Positions 42,302 to 51,924 are shown, counted from the stretch's first letter. The stretch: DNA of 64,000 nt from JAIBJN01 sp963802795 (GCA_963802795.1 CAWDJV010000003.1:372001-436000); one strand, 5' to 3'. A program made the numbers and translations. The notes: generated by a model not told the origin, from the sequence alone.

Positions 42302-44619
42302 TCAGCGCTCCTCGGAGACCGAGATACGCTCGCCGTCCGTCTCGATCGTGACCCGTCCGTCCCGATCGGTCCGATAGACGGCGAGGCCCGGAACGGCCTC
42401 CAGGGCGGCCATGGTCGTGGGCGCGGGGTGGCCGTAGTCGTTGCCCTCGCCGAGCGACACGACCGCCACGTTCGGCCGGACGAGCTCGAGAAGGTCCGGG
42501 AGGCGCTGCGTCCTCGGAGCCGTGGTGGGCCACCTTCAGGATCTCCACCCGAGGCGGGCGGAGCGGAACAGTGACGTTTCCCTCCGCGTCCGCCGTGAGC
42601 AAGGCGTCGACCTCGCCGAAGGACGCGAGCAGCACGATCGCATGGTCGTTCGGGTCCGCGCTCGGCGGCGGCGCGGCGCCGTCCGGCCAGAGGACCCGGA
42701 GGACGAGCCGTCCGACCCGCAGCCGCTGGCCCGCGCGGGCCCCGATGACCGGGATCTCACGACTCCGCGCAGCAGCGAGCGCGGCCTCCTCGTCCTCGCT
42801 CGGCGCCGGAATCCCCGAATGGACGACGGTGGACACCGAGACGTGCTCCAGTACCTCTGCGGCGCCGCCGACATGGTCGCGCTGGGGATGTGTGAGGACG
42901 AGGGCCACGAGGCTCTCGACGCCGAGCGAGTCGAGCTGCCCGGCCACGTCTCCCTCCGGCGGTCCCTGATCGACGAGCACCGCCCCTTCCGGCACTTGAA
43001 GGAGGACCGCGTCGCCCTGTCCCACGTCGAGCACCGTGATGCGAAGCCCCTGTGGCGGTGGGAGCGCCTCGTCCCCCGGAACGCTCCGCCAGGCGACTAC
43101 GAGAACGAGGGCCAGACCGATCAGCGCCGCCGCGCGTCGGAGGCGGGCAGTCCGCACCGCGAGCAGGACTCCGAGCGCCGCCGCGAGCCCGGCCAGGAGC
43201 GCGAGGGCCTCGACGGAGGTCACCTGCGCGTACGGAAGCCCGCCGACGCTTCGCGCGCAGAACGCGAGGTACGCCGCCAACCAACTGTCGGCCCAGACGA
43301 GTGCCCCGGCAGCCTCCGGCAGCACTCCGTGGAGGGCCGCAGCAGCGAGCGCGAGACCGAGCAAGGGCGCGACGACTGGTGCCGCGAGCGCGTTCGCCGC
43401 GACCGAGTAGACGGGGATCGCGCCGAAATGCAGCCAGAGGATCGGTGCGGTCGCGAGCCCACAGGCCGCCGAGATGGAGACGACGAGCGCAAGCTTCCTC
43501 GGCAGCGGGTACCCCTCGAGCCGGCGCTCGAGCGGCGGGACGAGGACGAAGATCGCGGCGACGGCCGCGAAGGAGAGCTGGAAGCCGGGCTCGAGGAGGC
43601 TGTACGGGTTCCACGCAAGCAGCACCGCTGCCCCGAGCAGGAGGAAGTACCAGCGGTCGCGCGGACGCGAGGCGAGCCACGCGAGCGAGGCCAGCGCTCC
43701 GGCCACCCCCGCCCTGACGACGGACGGCTGCCAGCCGACCGCCAGCACGTACGCGCCGACCGTGCCGAGCGCAGCCGTCTCCCCGACCCAGCGCGGCAAT
43801 CCGAGCATCCAGGCGAGCAGGATCGTCCCGATCACCACGTACGCGACGTTCTGGCCGGACACCGCTAGCAAGTGGTAGAGACCGGAAGCGCGAAAGCTGT
43901 CCTTCAGCTCCTGGCCGAGACCTTCGTCCTCGCCGAGGACGACCCCCGCGAGCACGGCTCTGCGCTCGCCGGCGGGCGCCGCCTCGAGCGAGCGTCCCAC
44001 GCCTTCGCGGAGACGGTCGGCGACCCCGCCGAGCCCTCCCCTGCTCCCGACGATCCTGTACGAGCCACCGCGAAGGACGACGTGGATCCCTTGACGGCGG
44101 AGGAACGCAGCCTCGTCGAACCCACCCGCCTCCTCCGCGTCCCGGGGCAGGGTCACCGTGACCACGACCTCGAGCACCGCGCCCTGGGGCGGCGACCGCG
44201 CCGGGCGGCAGGTCGAGCCTCGCGCGTTCACGGAGCTCGAGGTCCCGAAAGCGAAGGACGCGGACGGGCACTCGCACGGCGAACTCGCTCGGGCGCGCGG
44301 GCCCGGTCACCTCGACCCGGGCGAGACCGGCACGCCCGATCTGCGGCTCGAGGACGCTCGCGTCGAGCCTCTCCAGGCGGACGCTTCCCCACCAGAGACC
44401 GGAGAGGGCCAGGGCCGCTGCGAGAAGCGGCGCGCGGCGATCCCCGGCGACGAGCGACGCAAGCGCGAGAGCAGCCGCGACGACGGCGACGGCCGGGTGG
44501 GCTTCGCGCGCGACGAGAGCGAGAGCGAGCCCCGCGCAGACGGCCGCCGCCAGAGCGTGCGCGGCGGGCATGCGCCCGGGGAGATCCAGATACGCCCGGC
44601 CTCGTGGATCCGGCCTCAC
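42302..44619 (-). CDS. comEC: DNA internalization protein ComEC/Rec2 (two frameshifts)
   Basis: Polytopic membrane channel for single-stranded DNA uptake. The N-terminal domain starts MRPDPRGRAYLDLPGRMPAA and includes an OB-like segment. The competence domain has FRASGLYHLLAVSGQNVAYV and LLLGAAVLLAWNPYSLLEPG. The C-terminal metallo-beta-lactamase-like domain has ITVLDVGQGDAVLLQVPEGA, LVLTHPQRDHVGGAAEVLEH and KVAHHGSEDA. Frame breaks lie near 44190 and 42515. With them repaired the protein is about 770 residues and ends at 42302. ATG 44619 overlaps the comEA stop by 4 nt. Confidence 0.9.
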
Positions 44620-45215
44620 AGATCGACGAGCGGACGAAGCTGCTCGAGCCGGGCCGGGCCGATTCCCGGCACGGCATCCAGCTCGTCAACGGAGCGGAAG
44701 ACGCCGTTCGCCTCCCGGTAGTCGAGGATCTGCTGCGCCGTGATCGGCCCCACGCCGGGGAGCGTGTCGAGCTGCTCGAGCGTGGCCGAGTTGAGATGCA
44801 CCGTGGCAACGGGAGCCCCGGGAGGAGCGGACGCGCTCGGGGCTCCCGGCGAGACGGTTGCGCCGTCGTCGCCGCGCAAGGGCACGACGACCTGCTGCCC
44901 GTCGGCGACCGGCGCGGCGAGGTTGACGAAGTCCAGGGCCGCCCTCGGCTTCGGGCCGCCGGCAATCGCGATCGCGTCGTCGATCCGGCTTCCGTCCGGC
45001 AGGCGGTAGAGGCCAGGCTGCCGGACGGCGCCGGCGACGTGGACGACAAGCTCGCGCGGAGGCTCTTCCTCCACCTCGAGAGCCACCGGCTCCGCAGGAG
45101 TCGCGCGGCGCGCCTCGTTGCCGCCGAGTGCCACTCGACCCGCGATCGTCAGGAGGACGAGCAGCGCGACGGCGTAGGCGAGCGCGCGCCCGCGGGAGAT
45201 CGCCGGCATCCGCAT
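44616..45215 (-). CDS. comEA: Competence DNA receptor ComEA
   Basis: A 199-residue membrane-anchored DNA-binding protein. Residues 8-30 are a transmembrane anchor (GRALAYAVALLVLLTIAGRV). An SLBB domain follows (ELVVHVAGAVRQPGLYRLPD, VNLAAPVADGQQVVVPL), then a Gly/Ala/Pro linker and tandem helix-hairpin-helix motifs (VHLNSATLEQLDTLPGVGPI, IDYR-type LDYREANGVFRSVDEL, VPGIGPARLEQL). It delivers DNA to ComEC. Confidence 0.96.
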   Translation of the reverse strand: MRMPAISRGRALAYAVALLVLLTIAGRVALGGNEARRATPAEPVALEVEEEPPRELVVHVAGAVRQPGLYRLPDGSRIDDAIAIAGGPKPRAALDFVNLAAPVADGQQVVVPLRGDDGATVSPGAPSASAPPGAPVATVHLNSATLEQLDTLPGVGPITAQQILDYREANGVFRSVDELDAVPGIGPARLEQLRPLVDL

Positions 45216-45857
45216 CTAGCGCGAGCCGGTCGAGACGTAGTCCACGACGAGGTACGGGCGAAGGGACTCGTCCGGATAGCCGGCCGAGGGACCGTACGGC
45301 CCGCTCACCCCGTAGTCCTCGTCGCCGTCCTGGAGCTTGACGAGGAGGCCGTAGTTCGGCACGGCACCCGTGTGCCATCCACCGACCAGGCTCGTGACGT
45401 TCCATGTGAGCCACTGCGGCGTCGAGCCGGAGAAGACGACCGCCGTATCGGTGACACGCTCGTCGAACTCCAGCTCGCGCTCACGGAACCAGCTCGGTGA
45501 GAGGATGCGATGAGCGTCGAGGACGTAGCCGATGGCGCACGAAACCGCGGTCAGGCGAGGGGCAACGCACGTGCCGTCGTGCCGCAGCCGGAGCTCGGCG
45601 GACGTGATGGTCGCGGTCGAAGGGATCGCGGCGAGCGAGAAGTCCAAGGCGGCCCGCCACACCTTGTCGTCGACGCCGCCGATCGGGAGCCGCGTCCCGT
45701 CGTCCCGGTAGCAGCGCGACTCCCAGTCGTAGCTCCAGTCGCACCAGAACGGCAGCCCGACGTCGGCGCTCGGGGGGATCGCGACGCCACGCGCCCCGGC
45801 CGGCGCCCCGGCGAGCGCGAGCGCTGCCAGCGCCGCGATCAGGTGGAGTCGTCGCAT
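45216..45857 (-). CDS. Secreted DNRLRE-domain protein
   Basis: A 213-residue secreted protein with signal peptide MRRLHLIAALAALALAGAPA. The mature part resembles the DNRLRE beta-sandwich domain found in large surface proteins: ITSAELRLRHDGTCV, WLTWNVTSLVGGWHTGAVPN, YGLLVKLQDGDEDYGVSGPY and RPYLVVDYVSTGSR. Cys residues are present in pairs. The stop abuts the comEA start with no gap, so it is in the leuS-marP-comEA-comEC run. A role in competence or at the surface is inference. Confidence 0.75.
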   Translation of the reverse strand: MRRLHLIAALAALALAGAPAGARGVAIPPSADVGLPFWCDWSYDWESRCYRDDGTRLPIGGVDDKVWRAALDFSLAAIPSTATITSAELRLRHDGTCVAPRLTAVSCAIGYVLDAHRILSPSWFRERELEFDERVTDTAVVFSGSTPQWLTWNVTSLVGGWHTGAVPNYGLLVKLQDGDEDYGVSGPYGPSAGYPDESLRPYLVVDYVSTGSR

Positions 45858-45925
45858 GCCACGATCCTGGCGCGGGACTGCGCACGCGTGGTGCGCGGAC
45901 CGTGCCGAGATCGAGACGGGCTCGT

Positions 45926-46075
45926 CTAAGAATTTCGGCTCAGGATGATGCGTCGCCCCGTCGGGGCGCTCTGTGCCCGAGACCCAGCCTCGCGCGCGAG
46001 CGCGCGGGCGACGGCGGAGGCGATGCCGGCTTTCCTGGTTGCGCCCGTCACGAGGGCGGCCCTCGCCCCGTCGAC
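45926..46075 (-). pseudogene. Remnant of a short-chain dehydrogenase N-terminus
   Basis: In the 250-bp gap before marP's end the minus strand encodes GARAALVTGATRKAGIASAV followed by ARALAREAG (about 45983-46069). This is the first strand, nucleotide loop (TGxxxxxGI) and first helix of a short-chain dehydrogenase of the 'R(R/K)xGIG' subgroup. There is no start codon, and the frame ends at 45926 without the rest of the enzyme (no YxxxK motif). I read it as the residue of a deleted gene. Confidence 0.6.
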
Positions 46076-46107
46076 GGCGGGATCGACTCGGCCGCGCCGA
46101 GCCGAGC

Positions 46108-47241
46108 CTAGCCGACGATGCAGGGCCCCGAGGAGACCGGTCGGAGATCCTCCGAGGCGGCCCGCAGAACGAGCTCGACGGGGACGGCATACCCGCCCTG
46201 CCCGTCCCGGGTGCCTCCGAAGATCATCGCGATCACACGTCCGCGGCGGTCGACGACGGGGCCGCCGCTCTCCCCCGGCTGTACCTGCCCGCGCAGCGGC
46301 ACGACGACCCGCGGACGAGGTCGCCCCCCGTACGCGCCTGGAGAGAGGACCGTGCGAGACTCGCCGGCCGAGGCGGCCGTCGCGGTCAGGGGCCCGTTCC
46401 TCGGGTACCCGAGCAGTGCGACCTGCCGCGACCGGTCGTCGCGCGTGTTGACGCCGAGCGCCCCGGTCTCGAGCCCGCGAACACGCAGGAGCGCGACGTC
46501 GTTCATCCCGTCGACGTAGACCGGCCGGCCGGAGAGGACCTGTCCGTTGGGAGCGAGCACGCGCGTGCCGCGGTGCCCCGCGACGACGTGGGCGTTCGTC
46601 GCCACAAGCCCGTTGCGCACGACCCAGCCGGATCCCTGCGTGGCCACGCCGCAGGCAGTCCCGTCGATCTTGACGACGGCGTTGGCGGCGGTGCGCGTCG
46701 AGCGATTCCCGAGGACGCTCGGGTCGGGAGGCGGCAGCGGCTCGGCCAGGCCCGGCAGCAGCGGCAGGGGATCGAACCGGTTCAGCGCCTGGAGGACGCG
46801 GTCGGGCGGAACGGCGCGCAGGAGCCGCGGCAGGAGCACCGACTCCCGGACCTCCGCTCGGAGCCCGAGCGCCGGCTGGTGCAGCGCGAGCACGGCCACG
46901 AGCCAGCCGATCCCAAGCGCGATGAGGCCGCCGAGCACGATTCCGCCCAGCCTGTCGAGGACCGCAAGAGGCGGATACGTCGCGAGGAACCGCCGCGTCG
47001 GGGCCGCCAGCGCGGCGGCGACCGAGCCGAGGAGCATGGCGCCGACGAGGGCTCCTGCCAGGCCGGCGACCGGCAGCCACGGCGAGTTGTCGGAGAAGAG
47101 GTAGGGCGCGACGATCGAGCCGACGACCGCGCCGACCGCGAGGCCGCCGAGCGAGAGCGCCTGCGCGGCGAGTCCCCGGTGCGCCCCGAGAATCGAGAAC
47201 AGTGCGACGGCGAGCAGGAGCAGGAGGTCGACGACGTTCAC
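46108..47241 (-). CDS. MarP-type membrane serine protease (CvpA domain + trypsin-like)
   Basis: A 377-residue membrane protease like mycobacterial MarP, which protects against acid and oxidative stress. Residues 1-130 are a CvpA-like four-helix membrane domain (VVDLLLLLAVALFSILGAHR and others). The protease domain (about 170-377) carries the triad His in ATNAHVVAG, Asp in GMNDVALLRV and Ser in QPGESGGPVVD. Two Cys that can form the MarP disulfide are present (TACGV and near the end, SGPCIVG). The start is GTG 47241, 22 nt after leuS. Confidence 0.9.
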   Translation of the reverse strand: MNVVDLLLLLAVALFSILGAHRGLAAQALSLGGLAVGAVVGSIVAPYLFSDNSPWLPVAGLAGALVGAMLLGSVAAALAAPTRRFLATYPPLAVLDRLGGIVLGGLIALGIGWLVAVLALHQPALGLRAEVRESVLLPRLLRAVPPDRVLQALNRFDPLPLLPGLAEPLPPPDPSVLGNRSTRTAANAVVKIDGTACGVATQGSGWVVRNGLVATNAHVVAGHRGTRVLAPNGQVLSGRPVYVDGMNDVALLRVRGLETGALGVNTRDDRSRQVALLGYPRNGPLTATAASAGESRTVLSPGAYGGRPRPRVVVPLRGQVQPGESGGPVVDRRGRVIAMIFGGTRDGQGGYAVPVELVLRAASEDLRPVSSGPCIVG

Positions 47242-47263
47242 GCGGACAGCGTACGGAGCGTTC

Positions 47264-49717
47264 CTAAACGACCAGGTTGACGAGCTTCCCGGGGACGACG
47301 ATCTCCTTGCGGATCTCCTTGCCGTCCACGTGCGCGCGCACGCGAGGGAGCTCCTTCGCGCGCGTGAGCAGCTCGGGCTCCGACAGCCCTACGGGAACCT
47401 CCACGCGGTCTCGAACCCTGCCGTTCACCTGGACGACGAGCTGGAACGTCTCCCGCTCGAGCAGGGCCGGATCGGCCTGTGGCCAGGGCTGAGCCCACAG
47501 CCGCTCATGGCCGAGGCGCTCCCAGAGCTCTTCGGCGAGATGCGGTGCGTACGGCTGGACGAGCTCGACCGCGGTCTCCGTCGCGAAGCGAACCTCGCCG
47601 GCGCGGGCCGCGTCGTCCTTGGCAAGGTAGATGTCGTTGACGAGCTCGATCATCGCCGCGATCGGCGTGTTGAACTGGAAGCGCCGCTCGATGTCGTCGG
47701 TGACCTTGGCAATCGTCTCGTGGGCGCGCCGGACGAGCGGGCCGTCGGCGGGCGAGTCGGACGGGCCGCGCTCCGCCACCTCGATCCCCAGACGCCAGAG
47801 GCGGCCGAGGAAGCGGGCCATCCCTTCGATCCCGCGGTCCTGCCACTCGATGTCGTCCTCGGCGGGGCCCATGTAGAGCACGTAGAGGCGGACCGCGTCG
47901 GTGCCGTAGGCCGCCACCATCTCGTCGGGCGAGATGACGTTGCCCTTCGACTTGGACATCTTCGCGCCGAGGTAGTGGATCATCCCCTGGGTGAAGAGGC
48001 GCAGGAACGGCTCACGGAAGCCGAGCAGGCCGAGGTCGTTCAGCACCTTCACGAAGAAGCGCGCGTAGAGCAGGTGCAGGATCGCGTGCTCGATGCCGCC
48101 GATGTACTGGTTGACGGGCAGCCAGTGGTTCGCGACGGCGGGGTCCCACGGAGCCTCGTCGTTCGCCGGGTCCGTGTAGCGGATGAAGTACCAGGAGGAA
48201 TCGACGAACGTGTCCATCGTGTCCGTCTCGCGGCGAGCTTCGCCACCGCAGCGCGGGCACGTCGTTCGCACCCAATCCTCCGCGGCGGCGAGCGGCGAGC
48301 GGCCCTTCGGCAGGTACTCGCCGATGTCCGGCAGGAGGACGGGCAGGTCTTCCTCCGGGACGGGGACGATGCCGCACTCGTCGCAGTAGACGATCGGGAT
48401 CGGGCAGCCCCAGTACCGCTGGCGGGAGAGCAGCCAGTCGCGGAGCCGGTAGCCGACCTTGGCACGTCCTTGGCCGCGGGCCTCGAGCCAATCGACGATC
48501 GCCTGCTTGGCCTCCGTGCTCGACATGCCCGCGAACTGCGCGGAGTCGACCAGGCGCTCGTCCTCGGCGTGGCCGACGTACGCGGCTCCCTCCTCGACCT
48601 CGCCGTCGGCGGGCACGACGACGACCTTGACGGGCAGCTCGAAGCGCTGTGCGAACTCGTAGTCGCGCTCGTCGTGGGCGGGGACGGCCATGATCGCGCC
48701 CGTTCCGTACTCCATGAGGACGTAGTCCGAGACCCAGATCGGCAGGCGGTGCTCGTTGACGGGGTTCGTGACGAACGCACCTGTGAAGACGCCCGTCTTC
48801 TCCTTCTCGGGGTCGGCGCGCTCGATTGCCGAGCGACCGGCCGACCGGCGGGCGTAGTCCAGAACCTCCTGCTCGTGCGGCGTCCCCGCGACGAGCTCCG
48901 GCACGAGCGGGTGCTCCGGCGCGAGGACGAAGAACGTCGCGCCGAACAACGTGTCCGGACGCGTCGTGAAGACCGGGATGTCGACGTCCAGCTCCTCGAT
49001 CCGGAAGAGGACCTCGGCGCCTTCCGAGCGGCCGATCCAGTTTCGCTGCATGGTCAGGACCCGCTCGGGCCAGGACTCGAGCAGCTCCATCTCGTCGAGC
49101 AGCCGGTCGGCGTACTCCGTGATCCGGAAGAGCCATTGCTCGAGGCTCTTCGACTCGACCTCGGTACCGCACGACTCGCAGCGCCCGTCGATCACCTGCT
49201 CGTTGGCGAGGACGGTCTGATCCTTGGGGCACCAGTTGACGGGCACTTCCTTCCGGTAGGCCAGGCCCTGCTCGAAGAACTTCAGGAAGAGCCACTGCGT
49301 CCAGCGGTAGTACGAAGGCTCGTGCGTCGAGACCTCGCGGTCCCAGTCGATCGCCCAGCCCATGCGGCGCATCTGCTCGCGGATGGCCGCGATGTTCCGC
49401 TCGGCGACGACTCGCGGATGGCCGCCTTCGCGGATGGCCGCGTTCTCGGCAGGGAGCCCGAACGCGTCGTAGCCCATCGGGCGCAGGACGTCGTACCCGG
49501 ATCTGCGCCGGACGTGGGTGATCACGTCGCCGAGCGTGTAGTTCTTCACGTGCCCCATGTGGAGCTCGCCCGAGGGGTACGGGAGCATCTCGAGCACGTA
49601 CGTGTGCCTGCCCTCGGCCTCCTCCGGCGAGGAGGGATTCGGGACCCGGAACGCGCGCTCGCGCTCCCAGACGTCCTGCCACTTGCGCTCGATCGTCTCC
49701 GGCTCGTACTGCTCCAT
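47264..49717 (-). CDS. leuS: Leucyl-tRNA synthetase
   Basis: An 817-residue class Ia synthetase that charges tRNA-Leu. HIGH-type PYPSGELHMGHVKNYTLGDV, CP1 editing domain (FTTRPDTLFGATFFVLAPEH, GAIMAVPAHDERDYEFA), and KMSKSKGNVISPDEM are present, with zinc-type Cys pairs (CESCG, CDECG, CPRCGG). ATG 49717 has GGAGAG 5 nt upstream. The start lies 11 nt after the T-tract of a perfect terminator hairpin, and a leader peptide precedes that, so expression is probably controlled by attenuation. Confidence 0.98.
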   Translation of the reverse strand: MEQYEPETIERKWQDVWERERAFRVPNPSSPEEAEGRHTYVLEMLPYPSGELHMGHVKNYTLGDVITHVRRRSGYDVLRPMGYDAFGLPAENAAIREGGHPRVVAERNIAAIREQMRRMGWAIDWDREVSTHEPSYYRWTQWLFLKFFEQGLAYRKEVPVNWCPKDQTVLANEQVIDGRCESCGTEVESKSLEQWLFRITEYADRLLDEMELLESWPERVLTMQRNWIGRSEGAEVLFRIEELDVDIPVFTTRPDTLFGATFFVLAPEHPLVPELVAGTPHEQEVLDYARRSAGRSAIERADPEKEKTGVFTGAFVTNPVNEHRLPIWVSDYVLMEYGTGAIMAVPAHDERDYEFAQRFELPVKVVVVPADGEVEEGAAYVGHAEDERLVDSAQFAGMSSTEAKQAIVDWLEARGQGRAKVGYRLRDWLLSRQRYWGCPIPIVYCDECGIVPVPEEDLPVLLPDIGEYLPKGRSPLAAAEDWVRTTCPRCGGEARRETDTMDTFVDSSWYFIRYTDPANDEAPWDPAVANHWLPVNQYIGGIEHAILHLLYARFFVKVLNDLGLLGFREPFLRLFTQGMIHYLGAKMSKSKGNVISPDEMVAAYGTDAVRLYVLYMGPAEDDIEWQDRGIEGMARFLGRLWRLGIEVAERGPSDSPADGPLVRRAHETIAKVTDDIERRFQFNTPIAAMIELVNDIYLAKDDAARAGEVRFATETAVELVQPYAPHLAEELWERLGHERLWAQPWPQADPALLERETFQLVVQVNGRVRDRVEVPVGLSEPELLTRAKELPRVRAHVDGKEIRKEIVVPGKLVNLVV

Positions 49718-49728
49718 CACGCTCTCCG

Positions 49729-49755
49729 AAAGAAAAAGCCTCTCGATCGAGAGGC
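49729..49755 (-). terminator. Intrinsic terminator (attenuator) before leuS
   Basis: GCCTCTCGATCGAGAGGC is a perfect 18-nt palindrome (49738-49755), read on the minus strand and followed immediately by TTTTTCTTT (49729-49737). It ends 11 nt before the leuS ATG, so it can only be regulatory: transcripts reaching leuS must read through it. A GC-rich hairpin (about 49757-49793) lies between it and the leader peptide and could form the alternative structure. Confidence 0.8.
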
Positions 49756-49802
49756 GCTGGGGAGGGCCGGACGGCCGCGACGGCCGCCTCCGCGCTCCCG
49801 GC

Positions 49803-49823
49803 TCAGGTAAGGAGGGTTGCCAT
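49803..49823 (-). CDS. Putative leuS leader peptide MATLLT
   Basis: A seven-codon frame: Met-Ala-Thr-Leu-Leu-Thr-stop, with adjacent Leu codons CTC and CTT. It begins 11 nt after TAGACT, giving a 5' leader of about 4-5 nt, so it would be translated almost leaderless. With the attenuator downstream this is the classic layout where slow Leu decoding favours read-through into leuS. Regulation is inferred; codons and terminator are seen directly. Confidence 0.6.
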   Translation of the reverse strand: MATLLT

Positions 49824-49834
49824 TCCGGAGACAA

Positions 49835-49840
49835 AGTCTA
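49835..49840 (-). promoter_or_regulatory. -10 box of the leuS transcript
   Basis: TAGACT on the minus strand. Transcription would start near 49828, just before the leader-peptide ATG (49823). No strong -35 is visible. Confidence 0.5.
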
Positions 49841-49909
49841 GCGCGCTCTTCGGGCGAGCAGGGCGGATCAGGGCGGCGGCCTGAAGGAGCAGACTGGCAG
49901 AATCGAAGG

Positions 49910-50743
49910 GTGATCTCGACCTACTCGATCGTTGCCTGCGACCTCGAGGCGCGCGAGTGGGGCGTCGCCGTCCAGTCGAAGTTCCTAGCTGTCGGCGCAG
50001 CCGTTCCCGCGGCGGAGCCCGAGGTCGGCGCCCTGGCCACGCAGGCGTGGGCGAACCTCGGCTACCGCCCGGACGGCCTCGCGCTCCTCCGCGAGGGCTA
50101 CGCGGCGGCGGACGTCGTGCAGCGCCTCGTCGGCGCAGACGACGGCCGCGATCACCGCCAGCTCGGTGTCGTCGACGCGGCCGGGCGCGCCGCCACGTAC
50201 ACGGGCTCCGACTGCCTGGAGTGGGCCGGCGGGAAGACCGGGCCGGGCTACGCGGCGCAGGGCAACATCCTCGTCTCCGACGCGACGGTCGACGCCCTTG
50301 CGTCGACGTTCGAGCGAAGCGAAGGGGCGCCGCTCGCGGAGCGGCTCCTCGCCTGCCTCGCCGCCGCCCAGTCCGCCGGGGGCGACCGGCGAGGCCAGCA
50401 GTCGGCCGCGCTCCTCGTCGTCAGGGAGGGCGGCGGCTACGGCGGCACGAGCGACGCCGTCGCCGACCTCCGCGTCGACGACCATCCTCGCCCAGTCGAG
50501 GAGCTCGAGCGCATCTACCGGCTGCACGACCTGCTCTTCGGCCAGACCCCCGAGGAGGAATGGCTGGTCGTGGACGCGGGCCTCGCGGCCGAGCTGCGCG
50601 AGCGGCTGGCCGTGCTCGGCTACGAGAACGACGACCTCGCCGACGCGCTCGCCGCCTGGGCCGGGACCGAGAACTTCGAAGAGCGCGTCCGCGGTGCCGA
50701 CCGGATCGACCCGGTGATCCTGGGGCAGCTTCGCGAGCGATGA
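49910..50743 (+). CDS. DUF1028 family protein
   Basis: A 277-residue protein of the DUF1028 family, thought to have an Ntn-hydrolase-like fold. It begins STYSIVACDLEAREWGVAVQ, then GALATQAWANLGYRPDGLAL, HRQLGVVDAAGRAATYTGSD, YAAQGNILVSDATVDALAS and LRVDDHPRPVEELERIYRLH, all typical. GTG 49910 follows a weak -10 (CAGAAT) by 6 nt, again leaderless geometry. The stop overlaps the next start by 4 nt. Substrate unknown. Confidence 0.9.
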   Translation: MISTYSIVACDLEAREWGVAVQSKFLAVGAAVPAAEPEVGALATQAWANLGYRPDGLALLREGYAAADVVQRLVGADDGRDHRQLGVVDAAGRAATYTGSDCLEWAGGKTGPGYAAQGNILVSDATVDALASTFERSEGAPLAERLLACLAAAQSAGGDRRGQQSAALLVVREGGGYGGTSDAVADLRVDDHPRPVEELERIYRLHDLLFGQTPEEEWLVVDAGLAAELRERLAVLGYENDDLADALAAWAGTENFEERVRGADRIDPVILGQLRER

Positions 50744-51900
50744 GCTCCGCCGACAGCATCGAGCTCGAGGCCGAGTTCGAGGAGGAGCACCAGGTCACGA
50801 GCCTCGAGCTCTTCTTCGACCTCGTCTTCGTCTTCGCAGTCACGCAGGTCACCGGGCTCATGTCCGACGACCCGACCTGGGCAGGGGTCGGGCGGGGCCT
50901 GCTCATCCTGGCGGCGCTCTGGTGGGCGTGGGGCGCCTACGCCTGGCTGACGAACGCGATCGACCCTGACGAGGGCTCGGCCCGCCTCGCCATGCTCGGG
51001 GCGATGGCGGCCATGTTCGTGGCGGCGCTCGCGGTGCCTCACGCCTTCGACACGGACGCCGTCCTCTTCGGGATCGCGTACTTCGTCCTGCGGGTCCTGC
51101 ACATCGTCGTCTTCGCCGAGGCGACGCCGCACGTGGACGTCCGCCAGGCGTCGTTCCGGCTCGCGCGGACCGCGATTCCGGGGCCGGCGCTCCTCATCGT
51201 CGCGGGCTTTCTCGACGGCGGCGCCCAGATCGCCGTCTGGCTGATCGCGCTCGCGATCGACTACTCGGGCCCGTACGTCTTCGGCGTCCGCGGCTTCTCC
51301 GTCTCCGCCGGTCACTTCGCGGAGCGCTATGGCCTCGTCGTCATCATCGCGCTCGGCGAGTCGATCGTGGCGATCGGGATCGGCGCTGCGGGCATCGAGC
51401 TCGGGCCGGGAGTCGTGCTCGCGGCGGTGGTCGGCCTGGGGCTCGCCGCCAGCCTCTGGTGGGCGTACTTCGACGTCGTCGTCTACGTGGCGCGGCAGAA
51501 ACTCGCCGAGGCGCGCGGCGACGAGCGGGCACGGCTCGCCCGCGACTCGTTCAGCTACCTCCACCTGCCCATGTTCGCGGGCATCGTGCTGGTGGCGCTC
51601 GGGCTCAAGAAGGTGATCGAGCACGTGGACGAGCCTCTCGCGACCGTGCCCGCGGCCGCCCTGTGCGGCGGAGTGGCCCTCTACCTGCTCTCCCACGACG
51701 CGATCCGCTTCCGGGACAACCGAACCGTGAACCGAAGGCGCTGCCTGACGGCGCTCGCGTGCGTCGCGCTCATCCCCGTGGCGACACGGGTGGACAGCCT
51801 CGTTGCGCTGACGCTCGTGACGGCCGTGTCCGCGGCGCTGATCGCGTACGAGGCGCTGCGCTTTCGCGAGACCCGGACGCGCTGGCGCGCGGCCTCCTAA
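50740..51900 (+). CDS. Low temperature requirement protein A (LtrA) family membrane protein
   Basis: A 386-residue protein with about ten transmembrane helices. The LtrA motifs VTSLELFFDLVFVFAVTQVT and ERYGLVVIIALGESIVAIGI are clear, followed by FAGIVLVALGLKKVIEH. Its biochemical role is unknown; the name comes from a Listeria cold-sensitive mutant. It is translationally coupled to the DUF1028 gene. Confidence 0.9.
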   Translation: MSSADSIELEAEFEEEHQVTSLELFFDLVFVFAVTQVTGLMSDDPTWAGVGRGLLILAALWWAWGAYAWLTNAIDPDEGSARLAMLGAMAAMFVAALAVPHAFDTDAVLFGIAYFVLRVLHIVVFAEATPHVDVRQASFRLARTAIPGPALLIVAGFLDGGAQIAVWLIALAIDYSGPYVFGVRGFSVSAGHFAERYGLVVIIALGESIVAIGIGAAGIELGPGVVLAAVVGLGLAASLWWAYFDVVVYVARQKLAEARGDERARLARDSFSYLHLPMFAGIVLVALGLKKVIEHVDEPLATVPAAALCGGVALYLLSHDAIRFRDNRTVNRRRCLTALACVALIPVATRVDSLVALTLVTAVSAALIAYEALRFRETRTRWRAAS

Positions 51901-51924
51901 CGAGGACGGAGTGCCTGCTCGCTA

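Noticed and set aside
49729..49840. T-box riboswitch before leuS
   Set aside because: The T-box sequence and stem I features are not visible and the leader is too short; the leader-peptide model explains the Leu codons and terminator better.
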